Positions 37,582-46,458 of a stretch of 64,000 nt of DNA are shown here, piece after piece. The first letter of the stretch is position 1. Every line of letters begins with the position of its first letter. Both the position numbers and the translations under genes were made by a program. The DNA is from Cryomorphaceae bacterium (GTDB taxonomy: Bacteria; Bacteroidota; Bacteroidia; Flavobacteriales; Schleiferiaceae). Location of the stretch: the NCBI GenBank assembly GCA_017858515.1, contig JAFMBM010000001.1, positions 1-64,000 on the forward strand, given 5' to 3'. The notes beneath the pieces were generated by a model, which saw only the letters and a program-made list of their open reading frames with translations, did no database searches and had not been told where the DNA came from.

Positions 37582-39417
37582 ATGAGCCGAGTTCAACTTT
37601 TGTTTATCAAGACTACTCTAATAGGAATTCTATTTTCTGCTCATTGGGCCATTGGTCAGGAAGATCCTGATTACTCTCATGCTTACAGAACTCAATTTGG
37701 AAAGTATACTCTAATTGATACTTCTTTGGCAATGGACGGTTGGCATAGGCAAGAACCAAACCTTTTCGATTGGTTTGGATATTTGCCTATTGGGAATCAG
37801 GGCGCATGGCGGCAAGAAATGGTGCATACAACCCATTTAAATCTAGGCAATTCCTTTGGGAATCCAGCATTTACTAATCATTTCTTAGATCCCAATCGTT
37901 GGTTGTATTTTAAAGTTCGATCTGCTATTACCGAAGCAGATTACCGACAAGGGTATGAAAGAGGTCAACTTTTTAGATTATCTCATACCCAAAATGTCCA
38001 TGAGAGATTGAACTTCTTTATTGATTTTAAGAGACTTAATTCCCTTGGAAAATATCAAAGGCAACAAGTTGAGCAAAGTGATCTACTAGCCACCATTCAT
38101 TATCAAAGCAGGGGTGGGAAATATTCTTTTCATTTTGGTGCCAATACCGCATTTATCAAGGCAGAGGTCAATGGCGGCTTAACTTACGATTCGGTGTTTA
38201 CAGATAATACTCTCACGGATAGATCTTTAGTTTCAGTAAATTTTGCAAGTTCAAATACCAGTCAATTTTTAAGGCATAGACAAGGAATGTTAGATCATTC
38301 ATGGCACTTTATAAATCGATCGAAAGATTCTGCAAATGACAGTTGGTTAGAGAGTCTTTCTTTTGATCATCGCATAGAATATCTGAGACAATCGTATGTC
38401 TTCGAGGACGTACCCAATCAAACTAGACCTAGAACATTGCTGCAATCCAATCTTACGTCTGATTCTACTGCCTTTGAAAAGGTTCAGAATAATTTTGGAG
38501 TAAGTATGAAAGGGAAGCAAGGCTGGAGTTTAAGCGCTTCGATTTGGAACGAAGCTGCAGCTTATGAGGGTGAAAATTTTAGAACAGTACAATCTAATTC
38601 GGGTTTATCGGCTAAGGCAGATCTTGTTTTATTCAATAAATTCCCAATTCGGAGCACTTTAAATTATGTTCTTCAGGGTCAGAGACAAGGTGGTATTGAA
38701 TTTTTTGCTCAAACTGGATTTGAAAGTAATCAGTTCAGTTTCCTTCCGTTCATTCGAGTTAAAAATGCCTTCCCGGGTTTTATGGATTACCGATACACAT
38801 CCAATTATATGGCTTGGAATAGGGATTATGCTATTGTTCAGACAGGAGAGTTGGGCTTAGCAATTAAACAGAGTTTTATTGGAAGCATCGATTTGAAGGC
38901 TCATTTATTGAATAATGGAGTTTTTTATGGTCTCGATAGTCTTCCATCCCAATGGAATATTGCAGAGCAATATTTCTCTACAACTTGGAAGGGAAGGTAT
39001 AGACTTAAGAATTACCTTTTAGTAAATACCGACTTCGTTTGGCAAACTAGCTCAAACAATCAACCCGTATTTCGGATGCCAGAGTTCTATGGTAGACTAA
39101 GCCTTTCAACTCGATTTAGCCTTTTTAAAGGAGCAATTAACTTCCAACCTGGCGCGGTTTTAACTTGGTTTAGTCCTTATAAAATGAGAGGGTATAATCC
39201 ATATACCAACCTTTTTTACAATCAAGATGAAATGGAGATAGGAGGTTATCCTTTATTTGATGTCTTTTTCAATTTACAAATACGTACAGCGCGCTTCTAT
39301 TTTAAGCTGGAACATCTCAACTCTTCAATTAGCGGCTATAATTACTGGGCTGCCCCTGGTTATCCTCTTCCAGATTTTGTTTTTCGTGCTGGAATTAATT
39401 GGAGGTTCTTCAACTAG
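37582..39417 (+). CDS. Putative porin (Bacteroidota PF14121-like barrel)
   Basis: Outer-membrane barrel of 611 aa: signal peptide 1-25 (cut near AIG-Q), then repeated strand segments rich in Tyr/Phe/Trp and a C-terminus ending in WRFFN, an aromatic terminal strand. The set of strands and the YLPIGNQGAW and NWRFF features fit the Bacteroidota putative-porin family. Substrate unknown. Ends 4 nt inside the convergent 419-aa gene. Confidence 0.78.
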   Translation: MSRVQLLFIKTTLIGILFSAHWAIGQEDPDYSHAYRTQFGKYTLIDTSLAMDGWHRQEPNLFDWFGYLPIGNQGAWRQEMVHTTHLNLGNSFGNPAFTNHFLDPNRWLYFKVRSAITEADYRQGYERGQLFRLSHTQNVHERLNFFIDFKRLNSLGKYQRQQVEQSDLLATIHYQSRGGKYSFHFGANTAFIKAEVNGGLTYDSVFTDNTLTDRSLVSVNFASSNTSQFLRHRQGMLDHSWHFINRSKDSANDSWLESLSFDHRIEYLRQSYVFEDVPNQTRPRTLLQSNLTSDSTAFEKVQNNFGVSMKGKQGWSLSASIWNEAAAYEGENFRTVQSNSGLSAKADLVLFNKFPIRSTLNYVLQGQRQGGIEFFAQTGFESNQFSFLPFIRVKNAFPGFMDYRYTSNYMAWNRDYAIVQTGELGLAIKQSFIGSIDLKAHLLNNGVFYGLDSLPSQWNIAEQYFSTTWKGRYRLKNYLLVNTDFVWQTSSNNQPVFRMPEFYGRLSLSTRFSLFKGAINFQPGAVLTWFSPYKMRGYNPYTNLFYNQDEMEIGGYPLFDVFFNLQIRTARFYFKLEHLNSSISGYNYWAAPGYPLPDFVFRAGINWRFFN

Positions 39418-40673
39418 GTTTTTTGTTTTTTCTTTTTGGCAGCAGGGAAAAGAATGTTGTTTAAGATCAGACGATAACCTGCAGAATTGGGGTGTTGTCC
39501 TAATTCAGTTGGTGGATCTCCTACACGGTGTTGATAATCTTCTGGGTCATGACCACCGTAAAAGGTCCAAGTTCCCATACCAAGTTCACCATGAATGTAT
39601 CTCGCTTCATTAAGTGATTTATTTTCACCCATAATAAGAACATTTGATTTTATTAAATCTCTTCTAAACGCAGTGGTTTGTCCCATAAACCCTTTTACAA
39701 TTCTACTGTGGTTTTGGCACAACATAGTAGGGACAATGTCCCATTTGGCTGAGAATTCAAAGAGAATGAAATAATCATTTTCGGCATTTATTTTTCGACT
39801 GTCAGTTACATCAATGTCGCTAAACTCATATCGGTTGGGGTCTCGAACGAGAGTAAAATCACGAAACGCAAAACTGCGGTCGTACTGGAGCTTCTTCTGG
39901 GCCATTGGGTCAGATCCATCTCCGTCGAACATAGATTCACAAATGTCAATACCTTTGGCCGCAAGAGAGATGTCGTAGCTGTCTGTTGCTGAGCACATTG
40001 CAAATAGAAATCCACCGCCAATCACATATTCTCTAATCTTCTCTGCTACAGCACTTTTAAGATCGGACACCTTTGAGAAACCCAATCGTTTGGCATCTGC
40101 TTCCAGTTCTTTTTTCTGATTTATATACCAAGGAGCCCCACGAAATGAGGCATAGAACTTACCATATTGCCCTGTAAAGTCTTCATGATGAAGATGAAGC
40201 CAATCATAAGTGGGAAGTAAGTCATCAAGAACTTCATCGTCATAAATAATATCGTACGGAATTTCTGCGTAGGTTAATACCAAAGTGACGGCATCATCCC
40301 AAGGTTGTTTAGATTTTGGAGAGTAGACCGCTATTCTTGGTGCCTTATCTAGCTTCACGCTTTCCATATTTACAGAAGGACTAGAAATTTCGTTTAGTAT
40401 AGATTGCGATTGAGCATCTGTAAGAATATCAAAACTGATCCCTCGAATAAGACATTCTTTTCTGATTTGTTCACCGTCAGGAACAAGAAAGCTTCCACCC
40501 TTATAGTTCAACAGCCATTGCAATGAACCTCCTTGATTTAAAACCCAGTATGCTAAACCATAGGCTTTCAGGTGATCTCTCTGAAGCCCCTCATCCATTG
40601 GAATTAGAATGGATGAAGCTTGAATTTGAAAGGTCAGGAGTAGTAAAAAGGAAATTTTAAAAAGGTGCTTCAT
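39414..40673 (-). CDS. Exported GATase1-like protein, often named asparagine synthetase B
   Basis: A 419-aa exported protein (signal 1-19) of a Bacteroidota group that databases tend to call asparagine synthetase B. I see no class II amidotransferase N-terminal Cys and no ATP-pyrophosphatase SGG motif, so that name is not supported. Instead the middle part has GGGFLFAMCSATDSYD (about 223-238), like the nucleophile elbow of class I amidotransferase-type folds, and YDDEVLDDLLPTYDWLHLHHEDFTGQYG (about 143-170). Cys in MCSATD could be a nucleophile. Function unknown. Starts 17 nt inside the dnaB 3' end, so it is in the dnaB transcript. Confidence 0.7.
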   Translation of the reverse strand: MKHLFKISFLLLLTFQIQASSILIPMDEGLQRDHLKAYGLAYWVLNQGGSLQWLLNYKGGSFLVPDGEQIRKECLIRGISFDILTDAQSQSILNEISSPSVNMESVKLDKAPRIAVYSPKSKQPWDDAVTLVLTYAEIPYDIIYDDEVLDDLLPTYDWLHLHHEDFTGQYGKFYASFRGAPWYINQKKELEADAKRLGFSKVSDLKSAVAEKIREYVIGGGFLFAMCSATDSYDISLAAKGIDICESMFDGDGSDPMAQKKLQYDRSFAFRDFTLVRDPNRYEFSDIDVTDSRKINAENDYFILFEFSAKWDIVPTMLCQNHSRIVKGFMGQTTAFRRDLIKSNVLIMGENKSLNEARYIHGELGMGTWTFYGGHDPEDYQHRVGDPPTELGQHPNSAGYRLILNNILFPAAKKKKQKT

Positions 40674-42201
40674 CGTCGTTGGGGGGTGGAATGAAAGTAT
40701 TTTGACTGCTGAAGTCTGAATGGTGTTGATTTCCGCCTTGAAATCCGTTGTCTATGTTCATTTTCGACTCGAAAACAGTCTGATGTTGAACGCCAGGATT
40801 TGCTCCAAATTTTAAATCTGAGAATCGAGCTATATGTCCTTCGAAACTTAATCGAACATCCTCTAGGCTACCATTTCTATGTTTGGCAATAATAAATTCA
40901 GCTTGTCCAGCAGAAGGCGTGTCATCTTCCCATACTTCGATTTTGTAGTACTCTGGTCGGTAAATGAAAGATACAATGTCGGCATCTTGCTCAATGGCTC
41001 CTGATTCTCTAAGATCTGAAAGCATAGGTCTTTTGCCAGGTCTTTTTTCTACTTCTCTACTTAGCTGAGAAAGAGCAATAACAGGCACATGAAGTTCCTT
41101 CGCCAAACTTTTTAAACCCCTACTGATAGCACTAATTTCTTGTTCTCTATTTCCACCTTTACCACTAGAATTGGCGGTCATAAGTTGTAAATAGTCAATG
41201 ATTATTATTTCGACTTTTTTCTCAGCCACAAGTCGTCGGCATTTCGCTCTTAAATCAAAAATGGAAAGCGCAGGTGTATCGTCAATATACAGTGGCGCTT
41301 TTTCGAGTGGATGAACTTTCGCAAGCAAACGTTGCCATTCATCATCATTTAATTTACCCTTCCGAAGCGTTTCTGAGTTAATGCCTGTTTCAGAAGAAAT
41401 GAGCCTGGTGATGAGCTGTACAGAAGACATTTCCAGAGAAAAAAAAGCAACAGGTCTTTCCATAGTAACTGCCATATTGCGAGCCATGGAAAGAACAAAG
41501 GCGGTTTTACCCATACCAGGTCTTGCAGCAATTATCACTAAATCAGAAGGCTGCCAACCACTGGTAACGGTATCTACAGCATTGAATCCAGAGGGAATTC
41601 CCGAGTATCCCGATTTATTCCCAATTTCTTGAATTCGTTTTATTGCCTGTCTTACCAGTGCTTCAGAAGTTTCGTAATTCTTCTTGATGTTACCATTAGT
41701 TACTTCGAAAAGTTTGGCTTCTGAGCTGTCTAAGAGTTCGAGTACATCGGTCGTTTCATCAAAAGCCTCTTCAACTATTTCGCCTCCAATTCGAATTAAC
41801 TCCCTCTGAATGAACTTTTCTACGATGATTCGAGCATGGTATTCACAGTGAGCCGAAGAGTTTACCTTCTGACTCAATTTTATTAAATATGAATCGCCTC
41901 CAATTTCTTGTAATTCTCCGGATTTCCGGATGGCGGCCGAAATGGTGATTAGATCTATGGGTAGAGAATCCGTAAAAAGGGTGCGAACGGTTCTATAAAT
42001 GATTTGATGCGCGCGGGAATAAAAAGAAGGCTCCTCTAGGATGTCAATCACCAAACTCACTGCACGTGAGTCTATTAAAATGGCACCTAGTACGGCCTCT
42101 TCCAATTCAAGTGCCTGAGGAATGAGCTTGCCTTTTTCAAGATTACTGAATCGGGTTGTGGGTTTGGTTGGCCTTGTAGTCCAGTTGGGTTCCGTTTGCA
42201 T
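40657..42201 (-). CDS. dnaB: Replicative DNA helicase
   Basis: Ring helicase that unwinds DNA at the fork. Product about 514 aa from ATG 42201 (520 from ATG 42219). N-terminal DnaB domain (about 25-130), then the RecA-type ATPase with P-loop ARPGMGKTAF (about 226-235) and IIIIDYLQLM (Walker B). The ATG at 42201 is preferred since a -7 box at 42207-42214 would start transcription right there; the upstream ATG at 42219 lies before that box. The C-terminal tail is Asn/Gln-rich. No intein or insertion. Confidence 0.95.
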   Translation of the reverse strand: MQTEPNWTTRPTKPTTRFSNLEKGKLIPQALELEEAVLGAILIDSRAVSLVIDILEEPSFYSRAHQIIYRTVRTLFTDSLPIDLITISAAIRKSGELQEIGGDSYLIKLSQKVNSSAHCEYHARIIVEKFIQRELIRIGGEIVEEAFDETTDVLELLDSSEAKLFEVTNGNIKKNYETSEALVRQAIKRIQEIGNKSGYSGIPSGFNAVDTVTSGWQPSDLVIIAARPGMGKTAFVLSMARNMAVTMERPVAFFSLEMSSVQLITRLISSETGINSETLRKGKLNDDEWQRLLAKVHPLEKAPLYIDDTPALSIFDLRAKCRRLVAEKKVEIIIIDYLQLMTANSSGKGGNREQEISAISRGLKSLAKELHVPVIALSQLSREVEKRPGKRPMLSDLRESGAIEQDADIVSFIYRPEYYKIEVWEDDTPSAGQAEFIIAKHRNGSLEDVRLSFEGHIARFSDLKFGANPGVQHQTVFESKMNIDNGFQGGNQHHSDFSSQNTFIPPPNDDEAPF

Positions 42202-42206
42202 ATTTT

Positions 42207-42214
42207 CAAAAATA
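42207..42214 (-). promoter_or_regulatory. TAnnTTTG box giving a probable leaderless dnaB mRNA
   Basis: Minus-strand TATTTTTG, 5 nt before the in-frame ATG at 42201. It overlaps the alternative start region (42219), and no -33 TTG is evident. Confidence 0.38.
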
Positions 42215-42308
42215 CGCATACCGTTTCGCCTAGTTTCGACTTGAAAATAGCGAATTCTTTAAAGTCTTGAAATTTAGCTAAATCTGTTATCAACAATTGA
42301 AGAAATTC

Positions 42309-42316
42309 TACCTTTG
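42309..42316 (+). promoter_or_regulatory. Candidate -7 box of the endonuclease gene
   Basis: TACCTTTG, 23 nt before the ATG at 42340. No TTG at -33. Confidence 0.43.
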
Positions 42317-42339
42317 CACGGAATTTAAAAAGCAACCAA

Positions 42340-43923
42340 ATGTCTATTTCGAAGTTTCTCTTACTCCTTCTCTCAATGTCTTTTTTGGGTTTGAGATCAC
42401 AAAACCTCCAGTTTGCGAATTCGAGTTACTCTTTCGCTAGAACGACTGAGTTAGGGGTAGATTCTGTTTTGGTTGAAATTATAAATTCAGGTATCGAAAA
42501 TTTGCGTATCAAACGCATTCATTTTCAAGATGTTTTTGGAAGTCAGCCCTTTTCAACGTCTTTGAATTCCTTAGGATTAACTGCTCAACAGACATCAAGC
42601 CTAAAGCTTTTCTTTCACCCCAGTCATAATATCGCTCATTCACTTCCAATTGTTTTTGAGACCGATAGTTTTTATGGCTGCCTTGTTTATGAAGCAAGCG
42701 GACAAGGTGCTTTTTCGAATTCCTATTATAATTCTACCGAGAATCTTTCAAGTACGGCGCTTTTCAATGCGCTTAAGGTTAGAATTTCATCGCCTTATAA
42801 CAGCCTAAGTTACGATGGGGCTAGAGACGAAATGTACGGTGATGTAGACAATAGTGGTGGTCAAGTTACTTGTGTTTATACAGGTCGTGTGGCAACATTC
42901 AACAGTCGTTCTGGTGCAAATAGCAATAATTTTAATACCGAACATACTTGGCCACAGTCTCTTTTCAATAGTGCAAGTCCAATGAAGAGCGATATTCATC
43001 ATCTTTTTCCAACCGATGTAACAGCCAATAGTCAGAGGGGGAATTTACCTTTTGGCGTAGTAACTGGTTCTCCTTCATGGCAGCAAGGTGGTTCTAAAAT
43101 GGGGGGAGGTAAGTTTGAACCAAGAGATGTGCATAAGGGAACAGTAGCTCGTGCTATGATGTATTTTGTTCTTCGCTATCAGAATTACTCCAACTTCTTC
43201 GATGGCAACCAAGAAACCACTTTATTGAACTGGCACTCGGCTTTCCCACCATCCGCGCAAGACAAGGCTCGAAACAATGAAATTCAGCAGCTACAATCCA
43301 ACCGAAACCCGTTTACAGATTATCCTCAATTTGCAGATAGAATGGGATTGTTGTCGCAGAATGGGGTTTTGTCTGCGGATAAGTCATGGGTGTTAATGCC
43401 AGATACCATTGTTCTAAGACAAGGAGTTGTGGCCAATGCGGTAATCTATAATTCGGGAAATCAATCTTTGAATATCAATTCGATTCAATTGGTTGACACA
43501 AACTTTAGTTACACTCTTAACGGATCTATGACTATTGGAGTAGGTGAGTATAGAACCATTTCTATTGAATTAAAGCATCCCATTCAAACCCAATCACAAA
43601 TGGTCTTGCAAACCAACAGCAATGTGCAGGTTGCGGAGAGTGTTTATTTAAAATCAATTACTAGAAATGGAATTGGATTGAATGAGCTAGCTAGCCTAAA
43701 ACCCGTTTTATTTCCCAATCCATCAAAAGGCCAAGCTCAAATTCGTTGGGAAGGAGAGCAATTCGGTTATGAAGTTCTTGATTTCCAGGGTAGAGAAGTG
43801 TTTCACTCGAATAATTCCTCTAGGAATGAGGCTGTACTTCCACAATTAAAAGTGGGCATTTACACTGTAATTATTCGAAGTGTAAGTGGCCGATTTGCAG
43901 TTGAAAAATGGATCCTCTATTGA
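42340..43923 (+). CDS. Secreted endonuclease I with T9SS sorting domain
   Basis: Exported nuclease of 527 aa. Signal 1-20 (LRS-Q), an immunoglobulin-like segment (about 20-125), the Endonuclease I domain (PF04231 type, about 135-345) with NTEHTWPQS (about 199-207) and SDIHHLFPTDVTANSQRGN (about 217-235) that hold the metal and catalytic His, another beta-rich segment, and a C-terminal T9SS type-A sorting domain starting at LFPNPSKG (about 457). Role: extracellular DNA digestion, for nutrients or biofilm DNA. Convergent overlap of 7 nt with the DUF192 gene. Confidence 0.92.
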   Translation: MSISKFLLLLLSMSFLGLRSQNLQFANSSYSFARTTELGVDSVLVEIINSGIENLRIKRIHFQDVFGSQPFSTSLNSLGLTAQQTSSLKLFFHPSHNIAHSLPIVFETDSFYGCLVYEASGQGAFSNSYYNSTENLSSTALFNALKVRISSPYNSLSYDGARDEMYGDVDNSGGQVTCVYTGRVATFNSRSGANSNNFNTEHTWPQSLFNSASPMKSDIHHLFPTDVTANSQRGNLPFGVVTGSPSWQQGGSKMGGGKFEPRDVHKGTVARAMMYFVLRYQNYSNFFDGNQETTLLNWHSAFPPSAQDKARNNEIQQLQSNRNPFTDYPQFADRMGLLSQNGVLSADKSWVLMPDTIVLRQGVVANAVIYNSGNQSLNINSIQLVDTNFSYTLNGSMTIGVGEYRTISIELKHPIQTQSQMVLQTNSNVQVAESVYLKSITRNGIGLNELASLKPVLFPNPSKGQAQIRWEGEQFGYEVLDFQGREVFHSNNSSRNEAVLPQLKVGIYTVIIRSVSGRFAVEKWILY

Positions 43924-44438
43924 AGAATCCTTTCAGATTCAAATTGGATTTGATCGCCTTTCTCTATTCCCCTTTCTGCGCAGAAGTTTCCAGCAACTTC
44001 CAAAACGTAGTAGGCGGGCCCCTCAGAGGGAAGGCTTCGTTCAGATAAGGGCGTTGCATTCGCCTGGATACTTACGATCTCTTTGTTTTTATTGATATAA
44101 ATTATATCCAAAGCAACGTAGGTATTCCGCATCCAAAAAGACTGAATTCTCTCGGATTCCATAATAAAGAGCATACCTGTATTTTCTGGAACACTTTTCC
44201 GGAACATCATCCCATATTCCTTTTCCTCATCTGTCATTGCCATTTCAATCTCAAGAGATGCCAAAGTATCTCCATTCTCTCCATCCAGAAGGCGCAATTC
44301 GCCTTCTTTAGTGAACTTAGGCTCGTATTGGTCTGAGTTTTTTTTCTTTATAGGTGATTTTTTTTCTTCCATTTGGCATGAAAAAACAGCAGATATCAAA
44401 CTGAAAGCGAATAACACTTTCCAATTAACTTTATTCAT
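43917..44438 (-). CDS. DUF192 lipoprotein
   Basis: A 173-aa lipoprotein (lipobox AVFSC, Cys21) of the DUF192 family, with EKEYGMMFRKSVPENTGMLFIM and FWMRNTYVALDIIYI segments (about 72-120). DUF192 proteins are common in bacteria and archaea; function unresolved. The start overlaps the lgt stop by 4 nt (ATGA), so both are one transcript; as a lipoprotein it depends on Lgt for its lipid. Confidence 0.88.
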   Translation of the reverse strand: MNKVNWKVLFAFSLISAVFSCQMEEKKSPIKKKNSDQYEPKFTKEGELRLLDGENGDTLASLEIEMAMTDEEKEYGMMFRKSVPENTGMLFIMESERIQSFWMRNTYVALDIIYINKNKEIVSIQANATPLSERSLPSEGPAYYVLEVAGNFCAERGIEKGDQIQFESERILQ

Positions 44439-45571
44439 TTTGATGGAGTGGTTTTAAACGATCGAACAACAAAGAAAAGTCCAATTAAGACTAGTGGTAT
44501 GCTCAGTCGCTGGCCGAAGTTGAGATCTAAGCCTTTTTCTGAAACTACTTGAACAACTTTAAAGTATTCTATATAAAATCGAAATCCGAATACGGTGATA
44601 AGGAATAGACCGAATAACAAGCCTTGCTTTTTCCAGTAGCCTTTTTGGTAAAGTACAAAGAGAAGGATGAAAATAATAAGGTAAGCAAAGGATTCATAGA
44701 GTTGGGTAGGATGACGAGGCACACCTAGCACATCTCGTTGGGCAATCCAGTGGTTTTGATTTAACTCCAGTTCAAAGTTGGAGGGATTCTGAACAATAAT
44801 ATTCTTGCTTTCATTTGGAAACATATTCAAATAAGAGGCTTGATTTACAAGTATTTCGCTCACTTGCTCTTTTGTCAAACCACTGCTGAATTCGGTAGTC
44901 ATAGAATACACTGGGTAACTCAGACTATCGGTTTGAATTCTTTGAGTGCTTTTTTCGAATTCAATAAATTGAACTTCATCTTCCCAGTAATTATTGAGCA
45001 CTTCTCTGCTGAGATCAAGAAAAACAGTTTCTGTTGGAGCGTTAGTAATATTTCCATAAATCTCAGAGTTGAACATATTTCCGAGTCGTATGAAGCAGGC
45101 AGCTAATGCTACAGTAATAACAACTTTGTCTAATATCCAAAGTGGCGATTTGTGCGTAACCTTTTTTGAAAAGATATAGAGTGCAATAATTATGGCAATG
45201 GCAGCGCCATGGCTGGCCAATCCACCTTCCCAAACCTTGAAAATTTCAATCGGATTTTCAGAGTAATAATCCCATTGATAAAAGAAAACATGTCCTAATC
45301 TTGCACCTAATATCGTCGCAAAGACCATGTAAGTTAGGAGTTTATCTAGGGTGTCTTTAGGAACGCCTTCCTTTTTAAAGAAACCATTCATTATATAAAA
45401 GCCCACAAAAAAGCCTGCGGCAAAAAATAATTGATAGAATCGTAGGCTAATGCCAAAAGCACCGAAACCTTTAGACACATCCCAAGACAGCGTTAAAAAA
45501 TCATGCACTAGAATAGAGTTTGATGCGAAGATACTATGCTGTGCTTGGACTAAGGCTAATTGCAACACCAT
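44435..45571 (-). CDS. lgt: Prolipoprotein diacylglyceryl transferase (Bacteroidota form)
   Basis: Adds the diacylglyceryl group to the lipobox Cys of prolipoproteins. The 378-aa protein shows the GGLASHGAAIAI motif with catalytic-site His121, the signature IRLGNMFNSEIYG (161-173) and RHPTQLYES (286-294). Between 174 and 285 lies an insert of about 110 residues with no membrane helix, predicted periplasmic; E. coli Lgt lacks it (291 aa). The start ATG at 45571 lies close to the divergent acyltransferase. Confidence 0.94.
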   Translation of the reverse strand: MVLQLALVQAQHSIFASNSILVHDFLTLSWDVSKGFGAFGISLRFYQLFFAAGFFVGFYIMNGFFKKEGVPKDTLDKLLTYMVFATILGARLGHVFFYQWDYYSENPIEIFKVWEGGLASHGAAIAIIIALYIFSKKVTHKSPLWILDKVVITVALAACFIRLGNMFNSEIYGNITNAPTETVFLDLSREVLNNYWEDEVQFIEFEKSTQRIQTDSLSYPVYSMTTEFSSGLTKEQVSEILVNQASYLNMFPNESKNIIVQNPSNFELELNQNHWIAQRDVLGVPRHPTQLYESFAYLIIFILLFVLYQKGYWKKQGLLFGLFLITVFGFRFYIEYFKVVQVVSEKGLDLNFGQRLSIPLVLIGLFFVVRSFKTTPSK

Positions 45572-45573
45572 AG

Positions 45574-45601
45574 TTGAAAGGGCTCGAATAGTATATATTT
45601 G
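45574..45601 (+). promoter_or_regulatory. Promoter of the acyltransferase gene
   Basis: TTG (45574-45576), 17-nt spacer, TATATTTG (45594-45601). Predicted start about 5 nt before the ATG at 45613, so the leader is very short. Confidence 0.5.
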
Positions 45602-45612
45602 CCGGCTTGTCT

Positions 45613-46386
45613 ATGAGCCTACTTAAAAAAGACGTTTTTGGTAATGTCCTCTTATTAAAGAGGCTGATCATCTTCATATTTGGAGCGGTAACTTATTATC
45701 GTTTTAATATGGCGAATAGAACCGTTGTACGTGGGTCGGAAGTTTTAAAAGGTCTTCCAGACACAAAGGTTCTATTTGTGAGCAATCACCAAACTTATTT
45801 TGCCGATGTTGCAGCCATGTTCCATGTTTTTGGTGCGGCCAAATGGGGCGTTTATAACCGAATAGATTTTTTTTGGCATCTATTCAACCCGAGATTAAAC
45901 ATCTATTTCATTGCAGCTTTGGAGACAATGAAAAAAGGCATTTTACCTCGTTTGTTTTCGCATGTAGGTTCTGTAAGCATTAAGCGGACTTGGCGGGAAG
46001 CGGGAAAGAATATTGATAGAAGCGTAGATCCACGGGATGTAAAAAAGATAACCACGGCAATAGAAAATGGATGGGTAATTACATTTCCTCAAGGAACAAC
46101 CAAACCGTTTGTGCCTGGAAGAAAGGGTACGGCCAAGATTATAAAGGAATACAAACCAATTGTCATACCCGTTGTTGTAAATGGTTTTAGAAGAGCCTTT
46201 AACAAGAAAGGGCTTCTTATGAAGAAACGAGGCTGTACTCTTTACGTTACCATAAAAGAACCGCTTGATATCGACTATGATCAAACACCTGATTTTATCT
46301 TAAAACAAATCATGGAAAGCATTGAGCAGACTGAAAATTTTGTTCGTCCGAAGAAATTAAGACACAGCCAGAACACAGAAGCTTAA
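45613..46386 (+). CDS. Lysophospholipid acyltransferase-like protein with HX5D motif
   Basis: PlsC-type acyltransferase (257 aa) with N-terminal membrane segment (about 14-30). The catalytic box reads NHQTYFAD: His59 and Asp65 are five residues apart, while the family has HX4D. Motif III is FPQGTTKPF instead of FPEGTRS. Motif IV-like IVIPVVVNGF follows. Probably transfers an acyl chain to a lysolipid or glycerol-type acceptor, but the changed spacing makes substrate and activity uncertain. A TTG in frame at 45607 exists; ATG 45613 fits better with the promoter. Confidence 0.78.
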   Translation: MSLLKKDVFGNVLLLKRLIIFIFGAVTYYRFNMANRTVVRGSEVLKGLPDTKVLFVSNHQTYFADVAAMFHVFGAAKWGVYNRIDFFWHLFNPRLNIYFIAALETMKKGILPRLFSHVGSVSIKRTWREAGKNIDRSVDPRDVKKITTAIENGWVITFPQGTTKPFVPGRKGTAKIIKEYKPIVIPVVVNGFRRAFNKKGLLMKKRGCTLYVTIKEPLDIDYDQTPDFILKQIMESIEQTENFVRPKKLRHSQNTEA

Positions 46387-46445
46387 TTTGGCTCATTCGA
46401 ACGCTACTTAGGATATTTGTCACATACCGAACCTTTTATCTTCCT

Positions 46446-46453
46446 TAAATTTG
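46446..46453 (+). promoter_or_regulatory. TAnnTTTG box giving a probable leaderless MbnP operon mRNA
   Basis: TAAATTTG, 5 nt before the ATG at 46459; a TTTG at 46416 is 26 nt upstream, too far for the normal spacing. Confidence 0.42.
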
Positions 46454-46458
46454 AAATT

